A DNA stretch of 64,000 bases from RPRC01 sp034933285 (GTDB lineage: Bacteria > Desulfobacterota > Desulfuromonadia > Geobacterales > Geobacteraceae): the NCBI GenBank assembly GCA_034933285.1, contig JAYFNT010000020.1, positions 62,001 to 126,000 on the forward strand, given 5' to 3'. Both the position numbers and the translations under genes were made by a program. How positions within the stretch are numbered: position 1 is the stretch's first letter; every line of letters starts with the position of its first letter. Positions 1-7,516 of the stretch are shown one piece after another. Below the pieces are notes generated by a model. It did no database searches. It saw only the letters and a list, made by a program, of their open reading frames with translations, and had not been told where the DNA came from.

Positions 1-73
1 GTGGCCTTCATCCCGGAGGAGTTGTAACGGGAAGAGAACGCCTTTCTTTCACAACGCTCCTGGATCCGTGATC

Positions 74-1108
74 TCAATAAGGGTACTCGATCCTCTCCCC
101 CCGGTAGTTCCTCAAGATCAAACGGTCTCCTTCAAACCTGGCCGAATCGGGAAGTATCGGTATTTTGCCTTTTCCCCCGGGCGCGTCTATTACGTAATAA
201 GGGGTGGCCAATCCCGACGTATGACCCCTCAGCCCCTCCATGATGGCAATCCCTTTCCGCACATCGGTCCTGAAATGCCCGGTCCCCCTTACCAGATCCA
301 TATGATGCAGATAGTAGGGCCGCACCCGGATGGCCAGAAGCTTCTGCATGAGACGCTTCATTGTCCGCGGATCATCATTGACACCCTTTAGCAGCACGGT
401 CTGGTTACCCAGCTGGATGCCTGCATCAGCAAGTTTCCCGCATGCCTCGGCAGATTCATGCGATATCTCCAGGGGATGGTTGAAGTGGGTGTTGACATAA
501 AGGGGTTGAAACCGTTTCAGCATCCTGCAAAGCCTGGACGTGACCCTTTCGGGAAGTGTCACCGGAGCCCTGGTTCCCAGACGGATGATCTCAACATGGG
601 GTATATTGCGAACCGCCCGCAGGATGTCCTCAAGCTCGTCATCGGTGAGAAGCAGGGGATCCCCGCCGGAAAGTATTACATCGCGTATTTCACTGTGCTC
701 GGCTATATAGCCGAAAGCATCGTCAAGCCCTTCCCTTCCCAGTTCTTCGGTTCCGCAGCCCACCTTCCTCTTCCTCATGCAGAACCGGCAGTAAACTGCG
801 CAACGGGATGCAGCCAGGATCACTACCCTGTCAGGATAGCGGTGTATCAGTCGGGGAACGGGGCTCAGGGCTTCCTCGTTCAAGGGATCAGAGCTCAGTC
901 CGTCATCGATAAGTTCGCGGGGATCGGCAACGCATTGCAGCCAGACAGGATCCCCTGACTCGTGTATAAGGCTCAGGTAGTGCGGGGAGATCCTCATCGG
1001 ATATCTTTCCACGACCACCCTGAGCTCATCTGTATCGCAGGGGAAATAGCCGGCCAGTTCATCCGGGTCGGTAATGCTGTCAGCGAGACTTGCCTGCCAA
1101 TTTTCCAT
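74..1108 (-). CDS. KamA/EpmB-family radical SAM aminomutase
   Basis: This is a 344-residue radical SAM enzyme of the lysine 2,3-aminomutase (KamA/EpmB) family, which moves an alpha-amino group to the beta position using a 4Fe-4S cluster, SAM and PLP. The cluster motif CxxxCxxC is at Cys103, Cys107 and Cys110. An SGGDPLLL motif starts at about residue 147. The PLP-lysine motif PGGKGK is at about 310-315. The length is nearer to EpmB (about 340), which makes beta-lysine for elongation factor P, than to catabolic KamA (over 400), but no epmA or efp is visible, so the substrate is undecided. It starts 2 nt after the thioesterase stop codon and is probably cotranscribed with it. The first 73 bases of the window hold no gene I recognise. 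Confidence 0.85.
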   Translation of the reverse strand: MENWQASLADSITDPDELAGYFPCDTDELRVVVERYPMRISPHYLSLIHESGDPVWLQCVADPRELIDDGLSSDPLNEEALSPVPRLIHRYPDRVVILAASRCAVYCRFCMRKRKVGCGTEELGREGLDDAFGYIAEHSEIRDVILSGGDPLLLTDDELEDILRAVRNIPHVEIIRLGTRAPVTLPERVTSRLCRMLKRFQPLYVNTHFNHPLEISHESAEACGKLADAGIQLGNQTVLLKGVNDDPRTMKRLMQKLLAIRVRPYYLHHMDLVRGTGHFRTDVRKGIAIMEGLRGHTSGLATPYYVIDAPGGKGKIPILPDSARFEGDRLILRNYRGERIEYPY

Positions 1109-1110
1109 GA

Positions 1111-1887
1111 TTAGATATCCTTGCGTTCAGCGTCGGAAACAGCACGCCAGCTGGTCCTGAGCCTGGTCAGTTCCCTTCCGTCAACCTCCCTTAGCAGCTG
1201 ATGAAGAAAGGCGCCGGGCTCGGCTGTTTCGGCACGTGAGATTATCGTGTCTCCAGAGACCGCCTCATTCATGTATGCGATCTCGATCTCCGACAGGCAG
1301 CATTCCTGCAATACCGGCAACGGAACCGTTTCCAGCGCCCATTCCGCATAGATTGCATGATTTACGTGTCGGTTCAGGTCAAGATCCGCAGTCCTTGCCC
1401 TGAAAGATTGCTCAAAGCCCCATGAGGCGGGCTGGGGAAGTTTGGGAAAATCGTCTTCCATGGCTCGCTTCCGGATGACCGGAAGTTCGGGCAGGAAATC
1501 CCTGATCCTGGCAGGGCGTTTTGTCCGCAGGTTCAAAAGAACCCAGGAGCTGGTGGCGCAACAGACCTGGGAACCGTCTTCGTCGGCAATGTGGAACTCT
1601 CTGAAAGCATATATCCCTTCCACCAGCGATCTCCACGTCGTCACCAGAAGTTCCTCATCCACCGAAGGATACCGATCCACCCGGATATGGTAACGGGAAA
1701 GCAGCCAGGTGGCATTTTTAGCCCTGAGATCAGTCAGGGAAAACCCCAGCAGATCAGCATGGCCCGACGCAGTGTCCTGGAGGTAGTTCAACAGAACGAC
1801 AGGTTTGACCAAACCCCGGAAATCAGCCTCATACGAGCGGATCTTATAGGTTCTCGAGTATACATCCCTCATCATTTCGGCAATCAC
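1111..1887 (-). CDS. Acyl-ACP thioesterase (double hot-dog)
   Basis: This protein of about 258 residues resembles the bacterial relatives of plant FatA/FatB, which release fatty acids from acyl carrier protein. Two hot-dog halves are visible. The first has the helix NYLQDTASGHADLLG near residue 34 and a W(R/T)SLVEGIYAFREF strand. The second begins near residue 160 with the family-typical DLDLNRHVNHAIYAEW. The first codon is GTG. Two in-frame ATG codons four and five codons in (at about 1875 and 1872) are equally plausible starts, and no strong ribosome site separates them. It lies between the SEC-C gene (44 nt upstream) and the aminomutase gene (2 nt downstream). The link between the three is only position. 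Confidence 0.8.
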   Translation of the reverse strand: MIAEMMRDVYSRTYKIRSYEADFRGLVKPVVLLNYLQDTASGHADLLGFSLTDLRAKNATWLLSRYHIRVDRYPSVDEELLVTTWRSLVEGIYAFREFHIADEDGSQVCCATSSWVLLNLRTKRPARIRDFLPELPVIRKRAMEDDFPKLPQPASWGFEQSFRARTADLDLNRHVNHAIYAEWALETVPLPVLQECCLSEIEIAYMNEAVSGDTIISRAETAEPGAFLHQLLREVDGRELTRLRTSWRAVSDAERKDI

Positions 1888-1931
1888 TTCCCAAGTTGGT
1901 TTGCAGGAGATCCTGTGAGTTGGAAGCCATT

Positions 1932-2945
1932 TCAGCAGGCTTCCGGTTCAAGCCCCAATCGTTGCCAGATGGTCAGGAACGGGAAGCGTTCGCCTCCTTG
2001 GCTCCTGACCCGCTCCTGATCGCGCAATTCGGCGTTTTTGAGAATTTCAACCACTGTACGGCGGCCGGCAGCTGTTTTGACGGCCTCCCCGGGAGATTTC
2101 CCCGCGAGAGCATCCAGGGGCTCATCGATCCAGGCTGCCGCATCGAGGCAATGCTCAAAGGAATCGGCTGCTTCCGATTCCGAACCCTGTCCGGCCGGCG
2201 CCGATGAATCCTTGAGCAGGCTGCGCAGCCAGTCCGTGATGATTACGGAGGCGCACTTTTCACGGAACAGAACGGATCCATGATCTTCTCCTCTCGTCCG
2301 CCGTCGTATCCTGGCCACACTCTCGACAGCCACATCCCGGTCAAGCGGGTAAAGCGCTCCTGACAGCACATTCTGATCACCCTGAACGATCACCCTGGCG
2401 CCGAACACCTGCCAGCGCAAGAAACTCATTGATGCAACCCTTTCGCTGACCCAGAGGTGATTGCCGGCAGGATCCAGCATATCGGAGAGCATCATGCCCA
2501 CGCCCTTTTCCACCCTGCGAACCTCATACAGCTTCAGGGCGTGGTCTGCCAGCCGGCCCAGCCAATGGCGTCCTCCCGGGGCAAGCGGCGGACCCGCGGG
2601 GCCCTGAAGCAACCGCCTTACCGGCGTCAGGCCATCGCCGATCCTGAGTACTGCATCGGTCAACAGCCATTCACCGACATTGACACTCAATAGCTCCTGT
2701 TCCTTTGTCCCCAGGCTGTCCAGCAGAGCCCTTTCCGACTTTTTCAATCCTCCGTAAAATTGATCCTCAACCGCTTCCCTCACCTGTTCCGGTAATTGCG
2801 CGGCAAGCCACTCAAGTACCGCGGGCGCCGTATTCGCTGCTTCGCGTTTTCTCGATGCGGCCGCCTGTTCCTTTTCCAGGCAGCATTTCTTGTACTTTTT
2901 GCCGCTGCCGCATGGACACGGCTCATTTCTCCCTGTTTTCTCCAA
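1932..2945 (-). CDS. SEC-C zinc-motif protein
   Basis: The N-terminus carries a SEC-C motif, the small zinc-binding element first seen at the end of SecA: TGRNEPCPCGSGKKYKKCC, with CxC followed by CC. The remaining roughly 300 residues match no domain I can name; they are mostly helical with several WL/LR-rich stretches. SEC-C domains of this kind often sit at residue 3-5, so I prefer the TTG start at 2945. An ATG start at 2981 would add 12 residues containing a glycine run encoded by a ten-base G tract. That G tract would serve as a purine-rich ribosome site for the TTG start. Function is unknown beyond probable metal binding. Confidence 0.7.
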   Translation of the reverse strand: MEKTGRNEPCPCGSGKKYKKCCLEKEQAAASRKREAANTAPAVLEWLAAQLPEQVREAVEDQFYGGLKKSERALLDSLGTKEQELLSVNVGEWLLTDAVLRIGDGLTPVRRLLQGPAGPPLAPGGRHWLGRLADHALKLYEVRRVEKGVGMMLSDMLDPAGNHLWVSERVASMSFLRWQVFGARVIVQGDQNVLSGALYPLDRDVAVESVARIRRRTRGEDHGSVLFREKCASVIITDWLRSLLKDSSAPAGQGSESEAADSFEHCLDAAAWIDEPLDALAGKSPGEAVKTAAGRRTVVEILKNAELRDQERVRSQGGERFPFLTIWQRLGLEPEAC

Positions 2946-2951
2946 CGTTGA

Positions 2952-2961
2952 CCCCCCCCCC
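2952..2961. repeat. C10/G10 homopolymer at the start of the SEC-C gene
   Basis: Ten consecutive C on the plus strand (ten G on the gene strand) lie 6 nt upstream of the preferred TTG start and inside the reading frame of the alternative ATG start. Such tracts change length easily by slippage. Here a change would alter either ribosome-site spacing or the frame of the longer form. Confidence 0.8.
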
Positions 2962-3093
2962 AATGGCATGTCGCCAGACATTTTCAGGAACAATCGCCCT
3001 GCACAACTTTTCTTTTTATCAGGAACGTTGATTTTTTTCTATGAAAATCTGCCCGGCGGATGACGCATGCCACAAATCGAACCAGGATTGAAG

Positions 3094-3112
3094 CCATTTC
3101 TCCAGGAAATGG
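3094..3112 (+). promoter_or_regulatory. Inverted repeat before the kinase-like gene
   Basis: A perfect 7-bp inverted repeat, CCATTTC-tccag-GAAATGG, ends 42 nt before the start codon of the kinase-like gene. It lies between a poor TTGAAG box and a TAAAAT box 19 nt apart, so it could be an operator overlapping a weak promoter. This is inference from symmetry alone. Confidence 0.3.
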
Positions 3113-3154
3113 TAAAATGTCAACATGTTTCGAATATTACGGAGGTGAAGTCAC

Positions 3155-3817
3155 ATGGAACGCCATATTAGCATTGCAATTTCAAGGCAGATGGGGAGCG
3201 GGGGCACACTTGTCGGCAAGAATGCGGCAGACCGTTTGGGCTTCAGCTACATGAACCGCGAAATATTGCGCCAGGCAGCGGCCAGCCTTCATGAAGACGA
3301 AAATATCCTCTCTCTCCGCGAAGAACGTGTCTCTTCCTTCATGGAAAACCTGCTCGACTCTCTCTGCATATGTGCTCCGGAAGGCGGCTATTCCCCGCCG
3401 CCCATTCGCCCCATTCATAACCGTGAACTGTTCGTTACGGAGACGGAAATAATCAGATCCATTGCAAGCAGGTGCAGTTCCGTCATAGTGGGCCGTGGCG
3501 CCTTCCACATCCTGCACGGCAACCCTAACCTGATCACGGTGTTCATCCACGCGCCCCTGCCGTTCAGATGCAAAAGGGTCATGGAAATATACGGCATACC
3601 GTCAGCCGGGGAAGCTGAAGAAATCGTACTGGATTCGGACAGGCAGCGGAGCAAATTCATAAGGACGATTGCGGATGTGGACTGCAATGATGCCCGCAAC
3701 TACCATCTTTCGATCGACACCTCTTTAACCGGCTTCGATTTCGCGACGGAAATCATCGTTGGATGTGCGCGAAGAATGCAGAACCGGACAGGGAACGGAA
3801 GTGATATCAGATCTTGA
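3155..3817 (+). CDS. Cytidylate kinase-like protein
   Basis: The 220-residue product resembles the cytidylate-kinase-like family (often annotated AAA-type NMP kinase-like). The N-terminus has the strand-loop ISRQMGSGG, a variant P-loop near residues 9-17, followed by a helix and the family-typical (L)GFSYMNREIL segment. A VIVGRGAFHIL strand lies in the middle and a basic lid-like region (RQRSKFIR) near residues 163-170. The ATG is preceded by a good ribosome site, GGAGGTGA, 5 nt away. Members of this group do not always have proven CMP kinase activity, so substrate is open. Its last 11 bases overlap the convergent YkgJ gene. Confidence 0.75.
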   Translation: MERHISIAISRQMGSGGTLVGKNAADRLGFSYMNREILRQAAASLHEDENILSLREERVSSFMENLLDSLCICAPEGGYSPPPIRPIHNRELFVTETEIIRSIASRCSSVIVGRGAFHILHGNPNLITVFIHAPLPFRCKRVMEIYGIPSAGEAEEIVLDSDRQRSKFIRTIADVDCNDARNYHLSIDTSLTGFDFATEIIVGCARRMQNRTGNGSDIRS

Positions 3818-4361
3818 GCAGAACAGCTTCGGCAATGGTTACCCGTTCGAAGGAAGAAATACCGTTGCGCAAGCTATCTTTGATGAAAATGCTGTTTATA
3901 GCAGCGAGGGTATCGTTGAGCGTATCCAGGTCGATAATGTACCGCCCTTTTATGGATTCGGCATTGCGGTAATTTTTAGGACAGAAGTCGATCTTCTTGT
4001 CATCCCCATTTCTGATCATGATAGGCAGACCGTGGGTTCGGCAGATTATGGGACGCTGTTCGTAGAGCATGCAGCAGCACTGAGCGAGAAGGGGACAGCC
4101 ATCCCCATCCCGCAAGTTCCCGGCCCGATCGCGAATCATCCCCGCACTGTCCGGGTCGAGGGCCGAAACCGCACAGGCAATATTGAAAGCCTCAACCGGG
4201 AAAAGCGAAAAATGCCGGCAGCAACTGTCGCAACCCTTCCTGCAGGCAATGTCATTCCCGCTTGCCCGGATTATGTCCCGGCAAAGGGAGTCGACCCTGC
4301 CAACCAGTGCATTGTAGTTGGCCAGCAGTATTGAGTTATCTGTTTTTTCTTCACCACACAT
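3807..4361 (-). CDS. YkgJ-family cysteine-cluster protein
   Basis: This protein of about 184 residues has the YkgJ-type metal-binding cysteine cluster: C-x4-CxxxCxxCC in the first third (ACRKGCDSCCRHF), then PLLAQCCCMLYEQRPIICRTHGLP, and a last cysteine in DFCPKNY. The family is thought to bind iron or zinc, and some relatives such as FliB modify flagellin. I see nothing that ties this one to a substrate. Translation can begin at ATG 4361 or at the GTG one codon upstream; the ribosome site is weak (GAGAG). A terminator-like hairpin with a U run ends about 20 nt before the start, and a good promoter lies upstream of that hairpin. Confidence 0.75.
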   Translation of the reverse strand: MCGEEKTDNSILLANYNALVGRVDSLCRDIIRASGNDIACRKGCDSCCRHFSLFPVEAFNIACAVSALDPDSAGMIRDRAGNLRDGDGCPLLAQCCCMLYEQRPIICRTHGLPIMIRNGDDKKIDFCPKNYRNAESIKGRYIIDLDTLNDTLAAINSIFIKDSLRNGISSFERVTIAEAVLLKI

Positions 4362-4380
4362 CACATACTCTCAAAGTCGA

Positions 4381-4437
4381 AAAAAAACGCCCCGAAGTCC
4401 GGGAGGTAAGGAAAGTGTTTCCATTGGGCTTCAGGGC
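4381..4437 (-). terminator. Intrinsic terminator or leader attenuator before ykgJ
   Basis: On the minus strand GCCCTGAAG and CTTCGGGGC form a fully paired 9-bp stem (one G-U) followed at once by GTTTTTTTC. The loop holds a second small hairpin, GGAAA-CAC-TTTCC. It could end the rsmI operon. Because a promoter-like sequence lies just upstream (4461-4489) and ykgJ starts about 20 nt downstream, it could equally attenuate ykgJ. A leader segment AGGTAA (4454-4459) is complementary to TTACCT in the loop (4404-4409). Confidence 0.6.
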
Positions 4438-4460
4438 AAAATCATGGAAGGGTTTACCTA

Positions 4461-4489
4461 GTAATACATCACGCCGGTCTGATTTTCAA
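4461..4489 (-). promoter_or_regulatory. Sigma-70-like promoter for ykgJ
   Basis: Minus-strand TTGAAA (4484-4489) and TATTAC (4461-4466) are 17 nt apart, matching five of six and four of six consensus bases. The predicted transcript would begin near 4454 and pass through the terminator-like hairpin before ykgJ. Confidence 0.5.
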
Positions 4490-4561
4490 TAAAAATAAAA
4501 TTTCTTTACTTAGAACAGAAACGAAAGGCGCGAACCCGTAACACTGTCATCAAGTATCCGC

Positions 4562-5395
4562 TTATTTCTTTATCTGCAGAGCTGCTTCATAAACCCTGCT
4601 CTTTGACTGCCCGCTCTCCATCGCCACCTTCCTCACCGCATCCTTGACCGAAATCCCGTCGATACAAAGGTATTTTTCCAGGAGACCTTCGATTTCATCA
4701 ATTCCTGCCGCAGCGTTCTTGTCCGAAGGCGCAACCATCAGCACAATCTCCCCCCGCACCTGCTTCCCTGCAATCCCATGCAGAATCTCCGACACCGGCC
4801 CGCGGAGGAACTCCTCATAAATCTTGGTTACTTCCCTTGCCACGACAACAGTCCGATCGCCAAGAAGATCAAAAATGTCAGAGAGCGTGTCAAGCAGGCG
4901 GTTCGGGCTCTCATAGAAAACCAGTACCCGCTTCTCCTCGCTCAGGGAAGAGATCTTCTCCCGCCTTTTTCCTTTACGGTTTGGAAGAAAACCTTCAAAT
5001 GCGTATGAATCGGTGGGCAGGCCGGAAACTGACAGGACCGCAACGGCAGCGCAAGCTCCCGGCACGGGCACGACAGTTATACCCATCTTCACCGCATCCC
5101 GCACGAGCTGAAACCCCGGATCTGATATGCACGGTGTTCCCGCATCGGAAACAAGGGCGACAGAAAGGCCATGGCACAGCTTGTCCAGGATCAGCTCGCC
5201 TTTCACCTGCTTGTTATGGTCGAAATACGAGGTGAGGGAATTGGAGATTCCGAAATGGGTCAGGAGCTTCCGGGAATGACGCGTGTCTTCCGCGGCAATC
5301 ACGTCCACCTCTTTGAGGATGCGAACCGCACGGAAGGTCATGTCTTCCAGGTTACCGATCGGCGTGGCGACTATGTAAAGTGTGCCTTTTTTCAT
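4562..5395 (-). CDS. rsmI: 16S rRNA 2'-O-ribose C1402 methyltransferase RsmI
   Basis: The 277-residue product is RsmI, the tetrapyrrole-methylase-fold enzyme that methylates the ribose of C1402 in 16S rRNA. Family signatures are clear: GTLYIVATPIGNLEDMTFRA at the N-terminus, AEDTRHSRKLLTHFGI, SDAGTPCISDPG and VPGACAAVAVLSVSGLPTDS. Length is typical (about 280). It is the last gene of the minus-strand run from ffh and starts 20 nt after the yraN stop codon. Confidence 0.95.
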   Translation of the reverse strand: MKKGTLYIVATPIGNLEDMTFRAVRILKEVDVIAAEDTRHSRKLLTHFGISNSLTSYFDHNKQVKGELILDKLCHGLSVALVSDAGTPCISDPGFQLVRDAVKMGITVVPVPGACAAVAVLSVSGLPTDSYAFEGFLPNRKGKRREKISSLSEEKRVLVFYESPNRLLDTLSDIFDLLGDRTVVVAREVTKIYEEFLRGPVSEILHGIAGKQVRGEIVLMVAPSDKNAAAGIDEIEGLLEKYLCIDGISVKDAVRKVAMESGQSKSRVYEAALQIKK

Positions 5396-5415
5396 CAGCT
5401 GTTATCGTGACACGA

Positions 5416-5796
5416 TCAGTAGGCAAGGTCAAATGCGTTCCGGATATGTTCCACCACGGGCGGTCCGTCGGAAAGCATTATCCCGATCACATCGAAGCGT
5501 GCGTCGACGCTTTCGAGGCTGTGCTTTGCCAGGTAAGTCAGGGCAGCCTTGGATATCTGCCTCTGTTTGAAAGGCGTGATGGAAAGCTGTGGAGGGCCGT
5601 ATGTCGCGGTACGCCGCGTTTTGACCTCAATGAACACCAGAGTGGATGAGTCTCGGGCAATGATGTCGATTTCTCCGCAGCGGCAGCGGAAATTGACCTC
5701 CACTATCCTGAACTTCTGCTTCTTCAGGTAATCCCTGGCAATCTCCTCGCCACGCCCGCCGAGGGTCTTTCTGTCCGGAGGTTCTCCAGGAGTCAA
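5416..5796 (-). CDS. UPF0102 (YraN) nuclease-fold protein
   Basis: This is a YraN-type protein with a restriction-endonuclease-like fold: GGRGEEIARDYL, then NFRCRCGEIDIIARDSSTLV and FIEVKTRR, which hold the acidic/lysine residues (E-ID and EVK) of the fold. An ATG at 5853 would extend it by 19 residues and force a 61-nt overlap with rnhB. I prefer TTG at 5796, where TTGA couples the start to the rnhB stop codon and gives 126 residues, close to the usual 120-130. Biological role is unproven in the family; it commonly neighbours rnhB as here. Confidence 0.8.
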   Translation of the reverse strand: MTPGEPPDRKTLGGRGEEIARDYLKKQKFRIVEVNFRCRCGEIDIIARDSSTLVFIEVKTRRTATYGPPQLSITPFKQRQISKAALTYLAKHSLESVDARFDVIGIMLSDGPPVVEHIRNAFDLAY

Positions 5797-6437
5797 GAGC
5801 CGGTACCCGCGAATTCCTTCACTCCACGGAAGGTGGTACGATGGATCGGGCACGGACCATGCTCGACAATGGCCCGTAGATGGGCCCGGGACCCATACCC
5901 TTTGTGCAGTTCGAACCCATATGAGGGATATAGTCTTCCGTACTCGGCCATGAGGCGATCACGGGTGACCTTGGCGATGATCGAGGCTGCAGCTATGGAG
6001 GCACTGGCACCGTCTCCCTTTATGATAGTCATCATCGGCAGTGAAACAGGTGGCGCGGATATTCCGTCGACAAGCAGGTAATCGGGTTTCAGGGACAAAG
6101 CCGCAACAGCTTCCTTCATGGCATGAAGAGTCGCCTGCAGGATGTTCACCCTGTCTATGAGGTTGTGATCGCCATTTCCCACTCCCACGGCCAAAGCTCG
6201 TTCCATGATAGAATCATAGAGCCTGTCGCGCTCAGCAGGCGACAACTTTTTCGAATCGTCAACGCCGCTGAAATCTCCATCAAGTGGCAGGATCACGGCT
6301 GCCGCCACCACCGGCCCGGCAAGCGCTCCCCTGCCGGCTTCGTCCACTCCGGCAACGGCAGCATAACCGCGCCCCAGCACCCGCTTCTCGAATGCGAACA
6401 TGTCAACCGGCTCACTGGCGAAAAGCTCCCCGTTCAT
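5793..6437 (-). CDS. rnhB: Ribonuclease HII
   Basis: This is RNase HII, which removes ribonucleotides and RNA primers from RNA-DNA hybrids. The active-site block GVDEAGRGALAGPVVAAAVIL gives the first Asp-Glu pair, VDDSKKLSP follows, and later acidic residues lie in YLLVDG and ASIIAKVTRDRLM. The reading frame is open to a GTG at 6464, but GGGAGG just before two adjacent ATG codons (6440 and 6437) favours the later start. It overlaps yraN by 4 nt (TTGA). A terminator-like hairpin after rplS lies about 55 nt upstream, so expression may be partly attenuated. Confidence 0.92.
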   Translation of the reverse strand: MNGELFASEPVDMFAFEKRVLGRGYAAVAGVDEAGRGALAGPVVAAAVILPLDGDFSGVDDSKKLSPAERDRLYDSIMERALAVGVGNGDHNLIDRVNILQATLHAMKEAVAALSLKPDYLLVDGISAPPVSLPMMTIIKGDGASASIAAASIIAKVTRDRLMAEYGRLYPSYGFELHKGYGSRAHLRAIVEHGPCPIHRTTFRGVKEFAGTGS

Positions 6438-6490
6438 CATCCCTCCCGAATCGGCATGGCACACCAGGCGGAGTCATAACCCAAAACAGG

Positions 6491-6514
6491 AAGGCCCCGG
6501 TTTCCCGGGGCCTT
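6491..6514 (-). terminator. Hairpin terminator after rplS
   Basis: AAGGCCCCGG and CCGGGGCCTT form a perfect 10-bp stem with a 4-base loop just after the rplS stop codon. On the minus strand it is followed by CCTGTTTT, a broken U run. It probably separates rplS from rnhB only partially, since no other promoter is obvious before rnhB. Confidence 0.65.
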
Positions 6515-6522
6515 TGGTCCAG

Positions 6523-6876
6523 TTACTGTGCGATATATTTCTTTTCACGTATGCGGGCCGCTTTGCCGCGCAGCTTTCTGAGATAGTAGAGCTTGGCCCG
6601 TCGCACCTGTCCGCGGGTGATAACTTCAATAGCTTCCAGCGAAGGCGAGTGAAGCGGGAAGCAACGTTCCACGCCGATTCCGTTGGATATCTTCCGGACG
6701 GTGAAGGACTCCCTGATTCCGCCATTCTGGCGTTTGATCACCACGCCCTGGAATGCCTGGATCCTGGACTTGTCGCCCTCCACGATCTTTACCTGAACCT
6801 TGACCGTATCACCGGGCTTGAACGGTGGTATGTTTTTCTTCATCTGTTCGAATTCGATGCTGTCAATCCTGTTCAT
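6523..6876 (-). CDS. rplS: Large ribosomal subunit protein bL19
   Basis: The 117-residue product is ribosomal protein L19, a structural protein at the 30S-50S interface. Family sequence is seen throughout: PPFKPGDTVKVQVKIVEG, IQAFQGVVIKRQNGGIRESF, GIGVERCFPLHSPSLEAIEV and the basic tail RRAKLYYLRKLRGKAARIREKK. Length is normal. A GGAGGAGAA ribosome site precedes the ATG. It follows trmD and the SPOUT methyltransferase as in many bacteria. Confidence 0.97.
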   Translation of the reverse strand: MNRIDSIEFEQMKKNIPPFKPGDTVKVQVKIVEGDKSRIQAFQGVVIKRQNGGIRESFTVRKISNGIGVERCFPLHSPSLEAIEVITRGQVRRAKLYYLRKLRGKAARIREKKYIAQ

Positions 6877-6922
6877 TTCTTCTCCTCCTATTTGTTAAGG
6901 CTGGTTTCCTTGTCTGTTGCGA

Positions 6923-7516
6923 TCACGTGCCGACTGCGCGGTCTCCGAGCAGTCGGTCGATAATTATGGCTGCCGCCGATCGGACCGCCAGGTGATTGTA
7001 GCTGCCGGAGCCGGTAACAGGCGCCAGGATGTAATCGGCACGGTCCATCACTTCCGGGGTCAGTCCCCATCCGGTTCCCAGAAGGATAAGGAAGCGTGCG
7101 TCCTCTCCCTTGATCATGTCGCCCAATCCGGCGTATGAAACGGAATTGGGAGCGCCTCCCGCTCCGGTTGCCACGGTTATGACCGGGCCGCCAAACTCTT
7201 TTTCCAGGCCACGCACTGCCTCATCCAGTGTCGTAACGATGGAAACCAGGTCAAGAGCAGCCTTACGCTTCGGATTGTATCCAGCGCCCCACCCCTCCCG
7301 CCAATGCCTGACGATGCGGCGGGACAGCTCCTGCTGTTCGGGGACGGGCGTCACCACGTAATATCTTGCGAGGCCGAAGGTCCTGGCTGTCCGCGCGATA
7401 TCATGAATGTCCAGGTTGGTCACCGCGGTTGCAACCACCCGGTGATTCTTGTCATAGACCGGATAGTGCAAAAGGGCGATCGCGACCCTGGAGCATGGGC
7501 TTGTCTCACTCGCCAT
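6923..7516 (-). CDS. SPOUT-type RNA methyltransferase (TM1570-like)
   Basis: This protein of about 197 residues resembles the SAM-dependent RNA methyltransferase family typified by Thermotoga TM1570. Landmarks are VAIALLHYPVYDKNH, TNLDIHDIARTARTFGLARYYVVTP and the knot-forming FLILLGTGWGLTPEVMDRADYILAPV followed by SYNHLAVRSAAAI, the last two being the cofactor loop of the trefoil knot. In some bacteria this domain is fused to TrmD, and here it follows trmD directly with an 11-nt overlap at the ATG start chosen. The RNA target is not established. Confidence 0.8.
   Translation of the reverse strand: MASETSPCSRVAIALLHYPVYDKNHRVVATAVTNLDIHDIARTARTFGLARYYVVTPVPEQQELSRRIVRHWREGWGAGYNPKRKAALDLVSIVTTLDEAVRGLEKEFGGPVITVATGAGGAPNSVSYAGLGDMIKGEDARFLILLGTGWGLTPEVMDRADYILAPVTGSGSYNHLAVRSAAAIIIDRLLGDRAVGT

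Noticed and set aside
3807..4361. The YkgJ protein as the flagellin lysine methylase FliB
   Set aside because: It has a related cysteine cluster, but it is short and about 40 kb from flagellin. Nothing else supports the assignment.
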